From Candidatus Neomarinimicrobiota bacterium (lineage in GTDB: Bacteria; Fidelibacterota; Marinisomatia; SCGC-AAA003-L08; TS1B11), in contig JADFSS010000002.1 in NCBI GenBank assembly GCA_022560655.1, forward strand, positions 19,049 through 83,048: 64,000 nt of DNA. The letters are read 5' to 3'. A program made the position numbers and the translations under genes. The notes under the pieces were generated by a model, which saw only the letters and a program-made list of their open reading frames with translations, was not told the DNA's origin and ran no database searches. This document shows positions 16,871-26,054 of the stretch, one piece after another (positions within the stretch are counted from its first letter, which is position 1; every line of letters starts with the position of its first letter).

Positions 16871-17638
16871 TCAGGCAAACAGATCAATGACAGCAGGTTC
16901 CGCCCGCGGCGCTGGAGCTTGATCATTTTGCTCGTTTTCTTCCGCATCGGGACCGGATTTCTCAGCTCGTTCCTGGGCCAGTTCCATCCGGGCGTTGAAT
17001 TCCATTTGGGTTGCGGCCGCAGCCACCCGCTGGTCCTGAGACGATGGATTGGAGGGTGCCAGGGCTGCCCTGCGAACCGTCTGGGCCTTCTGAATGGTTG
17101 CTTGCGGGTCATCGGGTACTTCCGAGGTGTCGATCTGGACTTCGCCACCGACGGCGTACAGCTTGCCGTCAGGCCCCAGCACATACTGAAAATTCGCGCC
17201 CCCACGGGCGTAGCGTCCCGCCGCAGCCACATGGGCCTGCTCATGCCGCCGCACTGCGGTATCGCGGCGCTTGAGCTCCTCAACCCGGGCATTTTCCTCG
17301 GGTGAGAGTTCCAGCTTACCGTTACCGCCGAAACTCCCCTCCAGCGCTTTCGCTGAATTCCCACCTTTTGTCGCACTCAGCCCCTGACCGCTCTCAGCAG
17401 GTTCGTCCGTAGCCCCCAATGGGCGCTGCGGGCCACGGGTGGCCCCGAGACTGGATGCTGCTTCGGGCTGGCGAAGGGCGGGCGGCAGATAGGGATTGGC
17501 CTGCGGAGCGGATCCGGGATTACCGGCAGGTTGGTTGGAGCCCGCACCTCGACCAGGGGCATCACCATCCGCTTGCTCGCGCTGGGGCAAGTAAGCGCCC
17601 AGTCGTGGGCTAGCAATGGCTATCGGGGAGATGTTCAT
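16871..17638 (-). CDS. SprA-related putative metalloprotease
   Basis: A 255-residue protein. The N-terminal 110 residues are Pro/Gly/Ala-rich and disordered. Residues 125-190 carry the family core: VRRHEQAHVAAAG contains HExxH, followed by GGANFQYVLGPDGKLYAVGG. This matches the SprA-related or CJM1_0395-type family of putative metalloproteases, whose substrate is unknown. The start at 17638 (MNISPIA) is preferred over an in-frame ATG at 17734 because homologues begin similarly. It is transcribed away from pyk. Confidence 0.8.
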   Translation of the reverse strand: MNISPIAIASPRLGAYLPQREQADGDAPGRGAGSNQPAGNPGSAPQANPYLPPALRQPEAASSLGATRGPQRPLGATDEPAESGQGLSATKGGNSAKALEGSFGGNGKLELSPEENARVEELKRRDTAVRRHEQAHVAAAGRYARGGANFQYVLGPDGKLYAVGGEVQIDTSEVPDDPQATIQKAQTVRRAALAPSNPSSQDQRVAAAATQMEFNARMELAQERAEKSGPDAEENEQNDQAPAPRAEPAVIDLFA

Positions 17639-17924
17639 GACCTCTGGGGTGCCAATAGGTGAGTGTGGGTAATGCGGTGCTTCATTTGCGAGCTTGGCTG
17701 GTGAGTCCAACTTCCCACATCCGTTATCGGCCAAAGCCAGTGATACTTTACTACTTTCTTTTCGCGCAGGCAGTACTCAACCTACCTCGGTCCCCTGAAG
17801 GCGCAGGAGGGCCTTGCGCTTACAAAACCCCGCCCGTAACGTTGGTTCACCTGAACTCAGTGACACAGACACTCATTGGGGGGGCTTCTTCGGCCCACCG
17901 ATCCATTCACGCCATGGCAACCTC

Positions 17925-19364
17925 ATGATTGAGCATAATGACCGGGAAAACGTGCAGCGCAAGACAAAAACGGTTGTAACCATCGGGCCTGCCTCAGCCG
18001 CGTCTGAAACATTGCGACAACTCATGGCGGCAGGTATGGATGTAGCCCGCATCAATAGCTCCCACGCCAGCCTGGAGGAGATGACCGATCTGGTCCCCCG
18101 GCTCCGAGAGGTCGAAAAACAGGCGGGTAGTATGCTTTGTATCCTGCTCGACCTTTCCGGCCCGAAAATACGGGTAGACAATATCCCGCCCGAGGGCACG
18201 ATGTTAACCGACGGTGACGAGTTCACTCTCGGCTCCGATAGTAAGGCGGACGTACGAATCCGCCCCCAGATCGGCTTCCAGGGGGTGGAAGACCGTGCGC
18301 GCGTCATGCTGGATGATGGACGCATTGAATTGCAGGTCCTTACGCGCGAGTCATCCTCCCGTCTCCGCGTTCGGGTGACTTTCGGCGGCAAGTTGCGAGC
18401 CAATAAGGGAGTGAATTTTCCGGGCGTAGCCCTGGCTGTCCCCTCACTTACCTCGGCGGATAAAGATTTTTTGCGCCACGGTCTGGCTCTGGGGGTGGAT
18501 TGGGTGGCGCTGTCGTTTGTCCGCTCCCCCGATGATCGGAAGCCTATAGACGCCATTTTTTCTGCCGCAGGCAAGCAGCTACCCGTCATGGCAAAGATCG
18601 AGAAACCTGAGGCAGTTGCTCGACTGGAGGAGATCGTCCAGGCCTTCGACGGCATCATGGTAGCCAGGGGCGATTTGGGAGTCGAGATGCCCCTGGAAGA
18701 GGTGCCCCACATCCAAAAGAAGATTATCCGCGCATGCAATTCGGTCGGCAAACCCGTGGTGACGGCGACCCAGTTGCTTGACAGTATGATCTCCTCGCCA
18801 GCGCCCACGAGGGCGGAAGTCAACGATGTCGCCAATGCCATCTATGACGGCACTGATGCGCTGATGCTGTCAAATGAGACCGCCGTAGGGTCTTACCCCG
18901 TGAAGGCTGTCCAAACCCTTAGCACGATTGCCCTTGCCACCGAGAGAGAGACGGTGGGTACCATGGGCCGGCGCCGAGTGGACTACAGCCTCCTGGGCGT
19001 GGGAGCATCCATCAGCCACGCGGCGAGCACCATTGCACGGGAACGCGAGATACCTGTTGTGGTCACGATGACTCATTCCGGCAACACTGCCCGGCATGTA
19101 GCCCGGTACCGGCCCAAGTCGCGCATCGTCGCCCTATCACCGCACCTGTCAACCTGCCGCCAGCTGCAGCTCTCCTGGGGTGTAACGCCGGTGCATGTGG
19201 AGAGTTATCGGAGCACGGACGAGATGCTGGCCGAGTCTGAAAAGTTGCTGCTGGCGAAAGGATTCGTGCGGCCGGGCGAATATTTTGTCCTGACTGCCGG
19301 CGTACCCATCGGTCAGTCAGGCACCACCAACCTCCTTAAAGTTCAGAAAGTGGGTGCGGGTTAA
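17925..19364 (+). CDS. pyk: Pyruvate kinase
   Basis: A 479-residue glycolytic enzyme (phosphoenolpyruvate + ADP to pyruvate + ATP), cytosolic. Signatures include KTVVTIGPAS at the N-terminus, MAKIEKPEAVARLEEI at the active site (Lys), ARGDLGVEMPLEEVP, and TATQLLDSMISSPAPTRAEV. Residues 340-479 are the C-terminal allosteric domain. Start candidates are ATG 17925 and GTG 17952; the frame is open to 17814, but that part has no family similarity. No strong ribosome-binding site is seen for either start. Confidence 0.96.
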   Translation: MIEHNDRENVQRKTKTVVTIGPASAASETLRQLMAAGMDVARINSSHASLEEMTDLVPRLREVEKQAGSMLCILLDLSGPKIRVDNIPPEGTMLTDGDEFTLGSDSKADVRIRPQIGFQGVEDRARVMLDDGRIELQVLTRESSSRLRVRVTFGGKLRANKGVNFPGVALAVPSLTSADKDFLRHGLALGVDWVALSFVRSPDDRKPIDAIFSAAGKQLPVMAKIEKPEAVARLEEIVQAFDGIMVARGDLGVEMPLEEVPHIQKKIIRACNSVGKPVVTATQLLDSMISSPAPTRAEVNDVANAIYDGTDALMLSNETAVGSYPVKAVQTLSTIALATERETVGTMGRRRVDYSLLGVGASISHAASTIAREREIPVVVTMTHSGNTARHVARYRPKSRIVALSPHLSTCRQLQLSWGVTPVHVESYRSTDEMLAESEKLLLAKGFVRPGEYFVLTAGVPIGQSGTTNLLKVQKVGAG

Positions 19365-19447
19365 CGTGCAGGGGAGCTCAGCCGGGCGACGAGTTTATAT
19401 TGTCCTGTTCTCTAAAGATTAGGCTGACTAACTTTGACCTTTGAAGT

Positions 19448-19539
19448 GAGCCGTCCATTGAAACCGAGCGGTTGTGACGGGGCTCTCCCACCTTACCAGC
19501 CGCCACTGCTAAGCCTCCAGTCTGGGGGCTTTGTTTTGT
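19448..19539 (+). promoter_or_regulatory. PyrR-type transcription attenuator of the pyr operon
   Basis: Three mutually exclusive structures can be drawn. An upstream hairpin spans 19448-19485 (GAGCC/GGCTC and GTC/GAC arms, with AACCG/CGGTT at its tip). A terminator at 19511-19529 has AAGCCTCCA/TGGGGGCTT and is followed by TTGTTTTGT. The 3' arm GGGGCT (19479-19484) can instead pair with AGCCTC (19512-19517), forming an antiterminator. This is the anti-antiterminator logic used by PyrR with UMP. The tip resembles, but does not exactly match, the known PyrR-binding consensus. Confidence 0.65.
19511..19539 (+). terminator. Leader terminator upstream of pyrR
   Basis: A 9-bp stem with one G-U pair and loop GTC, followed by a T-rich tail (TTGTTTTGT), ends 11 nt before the pyrR GTG. 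Its position inside the leader, rather than after pyk, marks it as a conditional attenuator. Confidence 0.75.
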
Positions 19540-19549
19540 CACCGTAATC

Positions 19550-20101
19550 GTGAGCACAGCCAAGGCCACATCAGTTCTGATGGATGGCGCCGCCATGGCG
19601 CAGGCGCTGGAACGACTGTGCCGACTGATTACGGACCAGCATCCCAATCAGGACACCCTAGCCCTGGTGGGCATCCAACGGCGGGGCGAATTCCTGGCCC
19701 GCCGCATGCAGCAAATTCTGAGCTCAGCAAGCGCTGGCCCCATCAGGTTCGGCACGGTAGACGTAACCTTCCATCGTGACGATTTTCGCACCAGACTCCC
19801 CGCACCCAAGATCGGCCCCACCAACATCTCGTTCGCCGTTGACGATCTGCACATTATCCTGGTAGACGATGTGCTCTACACGGGCCGGACCGCTCGCGCC
19901 GCTATGAACAGCGTCATGGATTTCGGCAGGCCAGCATCCATCCAGTTGGCGGTGCTGATAGACCGTGGGCATCGCGAGCTGCCCATCCAGGCCGACTACG
20001 TGGGCCAATTCCACCAAGCGGAGGCGAACCAGCAGGTGCACGTCCACGTGGAAGAAGTTGATGGGGAGGACCAGGTGTTACTGGTGGATTACGGCGCGTG
20101 A
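19550..20101 (+). CDS. pyrR: Bifunctional pyr operon regulator / uracil phosphoribosyltransferase PyrR
   Basis: A 183-residue protein of phosphoribosyltransferase fold. The PRPP-binding motif IILVDDVLYTGRTARAAM is at residues 102-119, and GIQRRGEFLARR is the PyrR N-terminal signature. PyrR binds leader RNA with UMP and promotes termination; the leader at 19448-19539 is a fitting target. The start is GTG 19550. The stop overlaps pyrB by 4 nt (GTGA). Confidence 0.95.
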   Translation: MSTAKATSVLMDGAAMAQALERLCRLITDQHPNQDTLALVGIQRRGEFLARRMQQILSSASAGPIRFGTVDVTFHRDDFRTRLPAPKIGPTNISFAVDDLHIILVDDVLYTGRTARAAMNSVMDFGRPASIQLAVLIDRGHRELPIQADYVGQFHQAEANQQVHVHVEEVDGEDQVLLVDYGA

Positions 20102-21042
20102 GCGGAACCGCCGTTGCCACCCAGCACCTGTTGGGTCTGGAGGGGGTTTCCCGACCGGATATTCAGCAGTTCCTGGATACGGGCTTCATGTTTCGGGAGG
20201 TGCTCGACAGGCCTATCAAAAAGGTGCCCACGCTCACCGGGATCAACGTGGTCAATCTGTTTTTCGAGCCGTCTACTCGCACCCGCATGTCATTCGAACT
20301 GGCCGAGAAACGGCTCAGCGCGGAAGTGATCAATTTTTCCGCCAGCCAATCCAGTCTCGATAAGGGCGAGAGCCTGAAGGATACCGTCCGGAACATCCAT
20401 GCCATGAAGATGGATGCCGTAGTGATGCGGCACCCCGCTCCCGGTTCGGTGCGGCAGCTGAGCCAGTTTGTCGACGCGGTGGTGATCAACGCCGGCGATG
20501 GAACCCATGAGCACCCGACCCAGGCACTGCTGGACATCATGTCCCTGCACGAAAGGTTTGGCCGGGTGAAGAATCTAAAAATTGGCATCATCGGCGATAT
20601 CGCCCACAGCCGGGTAGCCCTTTCGAACATCTTCGGCCTCATCACCATGGGTGCCAAGGTGACGGTGTGCGGCCCAGGGCACCTGATTCCGCCCTTCATT
20701 GCCGACCTCGGTGTCGCCGTTACCACCGATACCGACGCCGTGTTGGACGACACCGATGCTGTGAACGTCTTGCGCATTCAGCGCGAACGGATGGGGGTCG
20801 GGATGATCCCCTCGGTCCGGGAGTATCGCAGCCGCTTCGGTATCACGAACGAGCGCCTCTCGCGGCATAAAAAGGAGCTGGTCATCCTACACCCCGGGCC
20901 GGTGAACCGTGGCGTGGAGCTGGACAGCGATGTCGTCGACGGTGACCAGGCCATCATTCTGGACCAGGTCATCAACGGCGTGGCCATTCGCATGAGCGTC
21001 CTCTACCATCTGTTGGGGGCCAACCCGCCGGAGGGAACTTGA
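20098..21042 (+). CDS. pyrB: Aspartate carbamoyltransferase catalytic subunit
   Basis: A 314-residue enzyme making carbamoyl-aspartate, the committed pyrimidine step. The carbamoyl-phosphate site is FFEPSTRTRMSFELAEKRL, and HPTQALLDIMS is the second signature. The C-terminal HPGPVNRGVE is also canonical. No pyrI is adjacent, so the enzyme is probably unregulated by nucleotides, as in Gram-positive bacteria with PyrR attenuation. The GTG start overlaps pyrR, and the stop overlaps pyrC (TTGA). Confidence 0.97.
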   Translation: MSGTAVATQHLLGLEGVSRPDIQQFLDTGFMFREVLDRPIKKVPTLTGINVVNLFFEPSTRTRMSFELAEKRLSAEVINFSASQSSLDKGESLKDTVRNIHAMKMDAVVMRHPAPGSVRQLSQFVDAVVINAGDGTHEHPTQALLDIMSLHERFGRVKNLKIGIIGDIAHSRVALSNIFGLITMGAKVTVCGPGHLIPPFIADLGVAVTTDTDAVLDDTDAVNVLRIQRERMGVGMIPSVREYRSRFGITNERLSRHKKELVILHPGPVNRGVELDSDVVDGDQAIILDQVINGVAIRMSVLYHLLGANPPEGT

Positions 21043-22337
21043 AGGGCAGCATCGGCGCCCTGCCCAGCGAGGTTCTCATCCGGGGTGGCACCCTTTACGA
21101 CCCACGCACCGGCCGCAGCCGCAAGCAGGATCTGGCCATCAGAAACGGTCGCTTGGTAGAAGCAGCAGAGCTGCAGGACACGCCCACCGTCATTGAGGCA
21201 ACTGATTGCCTGGTTACCCACGGGTTTATTGACACCCACGTTCATTTTCGTGAACCGGGGCGGGAGGACAAGGAAACGCTGGCTACCGGCAGCAGGGCGG
21301 CCCTGGCCGGCGGATTTACCAGGGTATGCCTCATGCCCAACACCGACCCGCCCATAGATTCCCCCGAAGGAATCCGGTTCATGGTGGAACGCTCGGCGGA
21401 CCTGCCGGTGATCATGTACCCCATCGGGGCCGTGACCCGCGGCCAGCACGGCGAGGCCCTGGCCGAGCTTCTGGAGATGCATGCTTCCGGTGCCGTGGCA
21501 TTCTCCGATGACGGGCTACCGATTCGGGATGGTCAAATGCTTAGGCAGGCCCTTTTGTATGTAAAGGATTTGGGCGTACCGATCATGAACCATGCCGAAG
21601 ACCCTCACCTCCGCGCCGAGGGGGTCATGAACGAAGGCGCCCTTGCCACCCGTCTGGGTCTGCCCGGCAATCCGGTCCAGGCCGAGGCAGCCATGCTTTA
21701 TCGCGATCTCCTGGTGGCCGAGGAGACGGGGGGGCGATTGCACGTACCCCATGTGAGCACGGCTTTGGGAGTCGATCTCCTGCGCCAGTTCAAGGCCCGG
21801 GGTGTAGCCGTGACAGCCGAAGCCACGCCACACCACCTCGGGCTGACGGAACAGGCCATCGCTGACTTTGATACCAATGCCAAGGTGGCTCCACCGCTGC
21901 GTACGGAGGCAGACCGTCAGGCTGTTGTCGAGGGACTGGCCGATGGGACCCTGGACTGCATTGCCACCGATCACGCCCCCCACACGGTTGAGGATAAAGA
22001 ACAGGACATGCTGCGCGCACCGTTCGGAATGATCGGACTGGAATCTGCGTTTGGGTTAGCCCACACGGTATTGCGGAAGGCAGAGCTCTCCACGGAGGCG
22101 GTCATCAACCTGTTCACGTCCGGCCCGGCTCGCGTGGTAGGGATTGAACTTACGCCTCTGGAGCCGGGCCAGGAGGCGGAATTGGTGGTTTTGAAGCCTG
22201 ACGAAGCGTGGGAATTTCGCCGGGATGACATCCATTCACGCTCCCGCAACACCCCGCTGGTGGGCTCCAGATACCGCGGGCGGGTTCAGGCAACCATCGC
22301 ACGCAATACCCTGTTTTCCCGCCCTGAAAAGCCTTGA
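21039..22337 (+). CDS. pyrC: Dihydroorotase
   Basis: A 432-residue type I dihydroorotase, cyclising carbamoyl-aspartate. The metal-binding motif is [28 protein letters not shown] supplies the C-terminal Asp-His. NHAED and HVST carry further ligands. It begins with TTG 21039 overlapping the pyrB stop, so translation is probably coupled. It closes the pyr cluster; a weak promoter (TTGACC, 18 nt, TAACTT at 22334-22363) may serve the following ribosomal genes. Confidence 0.96.
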   Translation: MKGSIGALPSEVLIRGGTLYDPRTGRSRKQDLAIRNGRLVEAAELQDTPTVIEATDCLVTHGFIDTHVHFREPGREDKETLATGSRAALAGGFTRVCLMPNTDPPIDSPEGIRFMVERSADLPVIMYPIGAVTRGQHGEALAELLEMHASGAVAFSDDGLPIRDGQMLRQALLYVKDLGVPIMNHAEDPHLRAEGVMNEGALATRLGLPGNPVQAEAAMLYRDLLVAEETGGRLHVPHVSTALGVDLLRQFKARGVAVTAEATPHHLGLTEQAIADFDTNAKVAPPLRTEADRQAVVEGLADGTLDCIATDHAPHTVEDKEQDMLRAPFGMIGLESAFGLAHTVLRKAELSTEAVINLFTSGPARVVGIELTPLEPGQEAELVVLKPDEAWEFRRDDIHSRSRNTPLVGSRYRGRVQATIARNTLFSRPEKP

Positions 22338-22377
22338 CCTCCTGTCGACCCGGCCGCTAACTTGCCGCGCTATACAA

Positions 22378-22806
22378 ATGCGTACATTTACTCTCAGAGG
22401 GGGCGACATCCATAAGGATTGGTACCTGGTGGATGCCGAAGGGCAGGTCCTTGGGCGACTGGCCTCGGGCATCGCAACGGTGCTTCGTGGAAAGCACAAG
22501 CCCACCTATTCGCCCCATCTGGACATGGGCGACTTTGTCATCGTCACAAATGCAGAGAAGGTGAAGACGACAGGTGCCAAGGAGTCGCAAAAAAAGTATT
22601 GGCGCCATACGGGCTTTCCAGGCGGCCTGAAACTCACCCCTCTGGAAGATGTACGCAGGACCCATCCCGATCGGATTATCAGGCGCGCCGTTAAAGGTAT
22701 GTTGCCTCACAATCGTCTTGGACGACAGCTGCTGAGACACCTGAAAGTGTATGCAGGTGCTGCTCATCCGCACACAGCCCAGCAACCTAAGCTGATGGAA
22801 CTCTAG
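22378..22806 (+). CDS. rplM: 50S ribosomal protein L13
   Basis: A 142-residue uL13 of normal length. [16 protein letters not shown] and [18 protein letters not shown] are signature segments, and [14 protein letters not shown] near residue 105 is the L13 motif. ATG 22378 fits family length; the frame is open upstream only in overlap with pyrC. It is followed after 7 nt by rpsI, the near-universal pairing. Confidence 0.98.
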   Translation: MRTFTLRGGDIHKDWYLVDAEGQVLGRLASGIATVLRGKHKPTYSPHLDMGDFVIVTNAEKVKTTGAKESQKKYWRHTGFPGGLKLTPLEDVRRTHPDRIIRRAVKGMLPHNRLGRQLLRHLKVYAGAAHPHTAQQPKLMEL

Positions 22807-22813
22807 CCGGAGC

Positions 22814-23206
22814 ATGGGCAAGGCCATGGCTACTACCGTTGGGCGGCGCAAGACGTCCGTTGCCATCGTACGGATTGAAAGCGGCAAAGGGCAAATCCTG
22901 ATCAACAAGCGGACCGTTGACAATTACTTTCCCCGTGTGGCCCATAAGCAGATCATAGCGCAGCCTCTTGAGGCGGTGGGTGCTGCGTCGCACTTTGATA
23001 TTACCGTCAGGGTGCGGGGTGGGGGGTCCTCCGGGCAGGCCGGTGCTGTCCGGCTGGGTATTGCTCGTGCCCTCGAAAAAGTTGACAGCAGCAATCGCCA
23101 GCCACTCAAGCAGGCCGGTTTATTGACCCGCGATGCCCGCGAGGTGGAACGTAAGAAGTACGGCCAGCCGGGTGCGCGGAAGAAATTCCAGTTTTCGAAG
23201 CGCTAA
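22814..23206 (+). CDS. rpsI: 30S ribosomal protein S9
   Basis: A 130-residue uS9. The N-terminal VGRRKTSVAIVRI and the signature GGGSSGQAGAVRLGIARAL are present. The C-terminus KKYGQPGARKKFQFSKR is the S9 tail that reaches the P-site tRNA. It follows rplM. Confidence 0.98.
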   Translation: MGKAMATTVGRRKTSVAIVRIESGKGQILINKRTVDNYFPRVAHKQIIAQPLEAVGAASHFDITVRVRGGGSSGQAGAVRLGIARALEKVDSSNRQPLKQAGLLTRDAREVERKKYGQPGARKKFQFSKR

Positions 23207-23232
23207 GCTCCTGATATCCTACTGATATCGCG

Positions 23233-24057
23233 ATGCCTGCCGGCCACCAGCTAACCGTAGAAGATCTTATCAGCACCGGTGCCCATTTCGGGCATCTTAC
23301 CCGGCGGTGGCATCCCAACTACAAGCCATACATTTACATGGAGAAAAACGGAATCCACATCATTGATGTAGAGCAGACCATGATCTGTTTGCAGCGTGCT
23401 GTGGAGGTGGCCTCGCAGATTGTCCGGGATGGCGGTACGATTCTCTTCGTCGGTACCAAGAAGCAGGCCAAGGATGTCTTGCAGCGCGAGGCTGACCGGT
23501 GCGGCATGTATTACGTCGTGGAGCGTTGGCTTGGTGGAACGCTGACCAACTTTGCGACCATTAAGCGCAGCATCAAGCGACTTCAGCAGCTTGAAAAGGA
23601 TGCCGATACTCTATACCAGTCCTTGACCAAGAAGGAGATATTGCGCCTGGAGCGTGAGCGGATACGGCTCTCCGATCAACACCGGGGTATTAAAGACATG
23701 AAGCAGCTCCCCGATGCAGTTTATGTTGTCGATGCCCAGCATGAGGCTACGGCCATCAGGGAGGCCCGTCGCCTGGAGATTCCCGTGATCGCCATCGTTG
23801 ACAGCAACACGGATCCCGAAATGGCCGACTATCCTATTCCTGCCAATGACGATTCCCTGCGCACAATCCAATTAATCACCGCCGAGCTGGCAGACGGCAT
23901 CATTGCCGCTCGCGGCGGCGAGTCCTTTGAAGAGGAAGATGGCGAGGAGGCAGCCAAGCCCGGGCCTGAGGAAACCGAAACGGTGAAAGAAGCTCAGGTC
24001 GAAGCTGTGGTCGCTGGTGAAGGCGAACATCTTCCCAAGGAGGCCAGCGAAGCGTGA
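23233..24057 (+). CDS. rpsB: 30S ribosomal protein S2
   Basis: A 274-residue uS2. Signatures are LISTGAHFGHLTRRWHPNYK and VERWLGGTLTNFATIKRSIK, with PVIAIVDSNTDPEMADYPIP in the C-terminal part. The last 40 residues are an acidic, Glu/Pro-rich extension absent from short S2 proteins. It overlaps tsf by 4 nt (GTGA), so the two elongation-linked genes are coupled. Confidence 0.98.
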   Translation: MPAGHQLTVEDLISTGAHFGHLTRRWHPNYKPYIYMEKNGIHIIDVEQTMICLQRAVEVASQIVRDGGTILFVGTKKQAKDVLQREADRCGMYYVVERWLGGTLTNFATIKRSIKRLQQLEKDADTLYQSLTKKEILRLERERIRLSDQHRGIKDMKQLPDAVYVVDAQHEATAIREARRLEIPVIAIVDSNTDPEMADYPIPANDDSLRTIQLITAELADGIIAARGGESFEEEDGEEAAKPGPEETETVKEAQVEAVVAGEGEHLPKEASEA

Positions 24058-24668
24058 TCCCCGCCAGCCTCGTCAAGGAACTTCGGCAGAGGACGGGGGC
24101 CGGCATGATGGATTGCAAGCGGGCGTTGGAGGCAGCCGGCGGTGATCTTGAAAAGGCCATTGACCATCTGCGAGCCAGTGGCATAGCGAAGGCCGAGAAA
24201 AAGTCGCATCGCGACACCGGCGATGGGGTCGTGCTCTCTTACATCCATCCCGGGTCAAAACTGGGTGTTCTGATTGAGGTCAACTGCGAGACCGATTTCA
24301 TGGCCAAGACGGAAAGTTTTCAGAGCTTTGTCAAAGATATTGCCATGCATATCGCAGCCGCGGCGCCTATGGTGGTTCAGCGTGAAGACATGTCTCCCGA
24401 TGTGCTGGAACATGAAAAAGGCATATTTGCGGAGCAGGCCCGCCAAGCAGGTAAACCCGACCATATCCTTGAGAAAATTATCGCCGGCAAGGTCGACAAG
24501 TTTATTTCTGAAAACGTTCTCCTCGAGCAAGGTTTTGTTAAGGATCCGCAGAGGACGATTGGTGATTACGTGAAAGAGGTCATCGCCAAGATGGGTGAGA
24601 ACATATCCATTGCCCGATTCAGTCGCTTTCAACTTGGCGAGACAGATCCCCTGAATAGCGGCGCCTGA
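24054..24668 (+). CDS. tsf: Elongation factor Ts (short form)
   Basis: A 204-residue guanine-nucleotide exchange factor for EF-Tu. The N-terminal UBA-like domain has LRQRTGAGMMDCKRALEAAG, and the core has VEVNCETDFMAK-type residues (IEVNCETDFMAKTESF). It is about 80 residues shorter than the E. coli protein, as in many bacteria with one core subdomain. The start is GTG 24054 overlapping the rpsB stop. Confidence 0.97.
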   Translation: MIPASLVKELRQRTGAGMMDCKRALEAAGGDLEKAIDHLRASGIAKAEKKSHRDTGDGVVLSYIHPGSKLGVLIEVNCETDFMAKTESFQSFVKDIAMHIAAAAPMVVQREDMSPDVLEHEKGIFAEQARQAGKPDHILEKIIAGKVDKFISENVLLEQGFVKDPQRTIGDYVKEVIAKMGENISIARFSRFQLGETDPLNSGA

Positions 24669-24686
24669 CCCAATCCCTGCATTCAC

Positions 24687-25412
24687 ATGGCTGATTTGCC
24701 GTATCGTCGCGTCCTCCTGAAAATGAGCGGCGAGATTCTTGCTGGCGAACGAGGCTTTGGTATCGAGACTGCCGTTGTCGATAATCTTGCCCGTCAGGTC
24801 AAGACCGTTGCGGAGCGGGGCATCGAAATTGGCATTGTCATCGGCGGGGGCAATTTTTTCCGGGGTGCCTCTGCCGCCGATAATGGCGTAGACCGAGTTT
24901 CCGCAGATTATCTGGGGATGTTGGGCACCGTCATGAATGCGGTTGCCTTTCAGAATGCCCTGGAGAGGCTCGGCCTCGATACGAGGGTTCTTTCGGCCAT
25001 TACCATCACCCAGATGGCGGAACCGTATATCCGCCGCCGCGCTATTCGGCATTTGGAAAAAGGGCGGGTGGTCATCTTCGCCGGTGGCACGGGCAACCCC
25101 TATTTTTCCACCGATACGGCAGCAGTGTTGCGCGGCATTGAAGTTGGAGCAGCGCTGATCTTGAAGGGCACGAAAGTCGATGGAGTGTACAGCGCCGATC
25201 CCATAGTCGACCCCGGGGCGAGGAAGTATGACAAACTTGATTATGAGGAAGTGATTTCGAAAAAACTGCGCGTCATGGATCTGACCGCGGTTACGCTCTG
25301 CATGGAAAACCAGCTGCCCATTCTGGTCTTCAACATGCAGTTAGATGGCAACATGTTAAAGGCTGCCAGCGGTGAGGCAGTGGGCACCATTGTTAGGGGG
25401 GAAGGGTCATGA
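24687..25412 (+). CDS. pyrH: Uridylate kinase
   Basis: A 241-residue UMP kinase of the amino-acid-kinase fold. [18 protein letters not shown] is the N-terminal nucleotide loop; GGGNFFRG and [13 protein letters not shown] are signatures. It phosphorylates UMP, the same metabolite that PyrR senses upstream. The stop overlaps frr by 4 nt (ATGA). Confidence 0.97.
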   Translation: MADLPYRRVLLKMSGEILAGERGFGIETAVVDNLARQVKTVAERGIEIGIVIGGGNFFRGASAADNGVDRVSADYLGMLGTVMNAVAFQNALERLGLDTRVLSAITITQMAEPYIRRRAIRHLEKGRVVIFAGGTGNPYFSTDTAAVLRGIEVGAALILKGTKVDGVYSADPIVDPGARKYDKLDYEEVISKKLRVMDLTAVTLCMENQLPILVFNMQLDGNMLKAASGEAVGTIVRGEGS

Positions 25413-25966
25413 TCAACGAGCTACACGCCCGCACGAAGGAACAGATGGATGCAACTTTGGAGCACACGCGTCAGGAGCTGGCAACATTGCGCACAGGACG
25501 TGCTAATCCCCGCCTGGTCGACCACATTAAGATCGATTACTACGGGAGTCATCAGCCGCTGAAAAACCTGGCCAGCATATCGGCGCCGGAGCCGCGCATG
25601 CTGGTGGTTGAGCCTTTCGACAAGACCCAGATTGGGGCTGTCGAGAAAGCGATTCAACTTGCTGATTTGGGACTCAATCCTACCAATGACGGGCAAGTCA
25701 TCCGTCTGCCCATACCCGAGCTCACTGAGGAACGGCGGCGCGACCTTGTCAAGATAGCGCATGCGACCGTTGAAGAAGGCAAGGTAACGGTTCGCAATGT
25801 TCGCAGGGATGCAAACGCCGAACTTAAACTATTCGCCAAAGAGCACGATTTGTCCGAGGACAATATGCACCGCGAGATGGACAATATTCAGGGCATGACG
25901 GATGCTCGCGTCACTCAGCTGGATGAGATGCTGGCGACGAAGGAGCAGGAGATTCTGCACGACTGA
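25409..25966 (+). CDS. frr: Ribosome recycling factor
   Basis: A 185-residue protein of exact family length that splits post-termination ribosomes with EF-G. Signatures are [20 protein letters not shown] and [19 protein letters not shown]. It is the final gene of the pyr/ribosomal run and is followed by a strong terminator. Confidence 0.98.
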   Translation: MINELHARTKEQMDATLEHTRQELATLRTGRANPRLVDHIKIDYYGSHQPLKNLASISAPEPRMLVVEPFDKTQIGAVEKAIQLADLGLNPTNDGQVIRLPIPELTEERRRDLVKIAHATVEEGKVTVRNVRRDANAELKLFAKEHDLSEDNMHREMDNIQGMTDARVTQLDEMLATKEQEILHD

Positions 25967-25992
25967 CACAAGCGAGCTAGCGATGGCTGGAT

Positions 25993-26027
25993 AAAAAAAG
26001 GGCGGGATGGGATTCCCGCCCTTTTTT
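25993..26027 (+). terminator. Bidirectional intrinsic terminator between frr and nrdJ
   Basis: GGGCGGGA and TCCCGCCC form an 8-bp GC stem with loop TGGGAT, flanked by a run of A on the left and TTTTTT on the right. The A/T symmetry lets it end both the frr transcript (plus) and the nrdJ transcript (minus, stop at 26055). Confidence 0.93.
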
Positions 26028-26054
26028 GCCCGTGTGGTGCGTAGTCAGGGGGGG

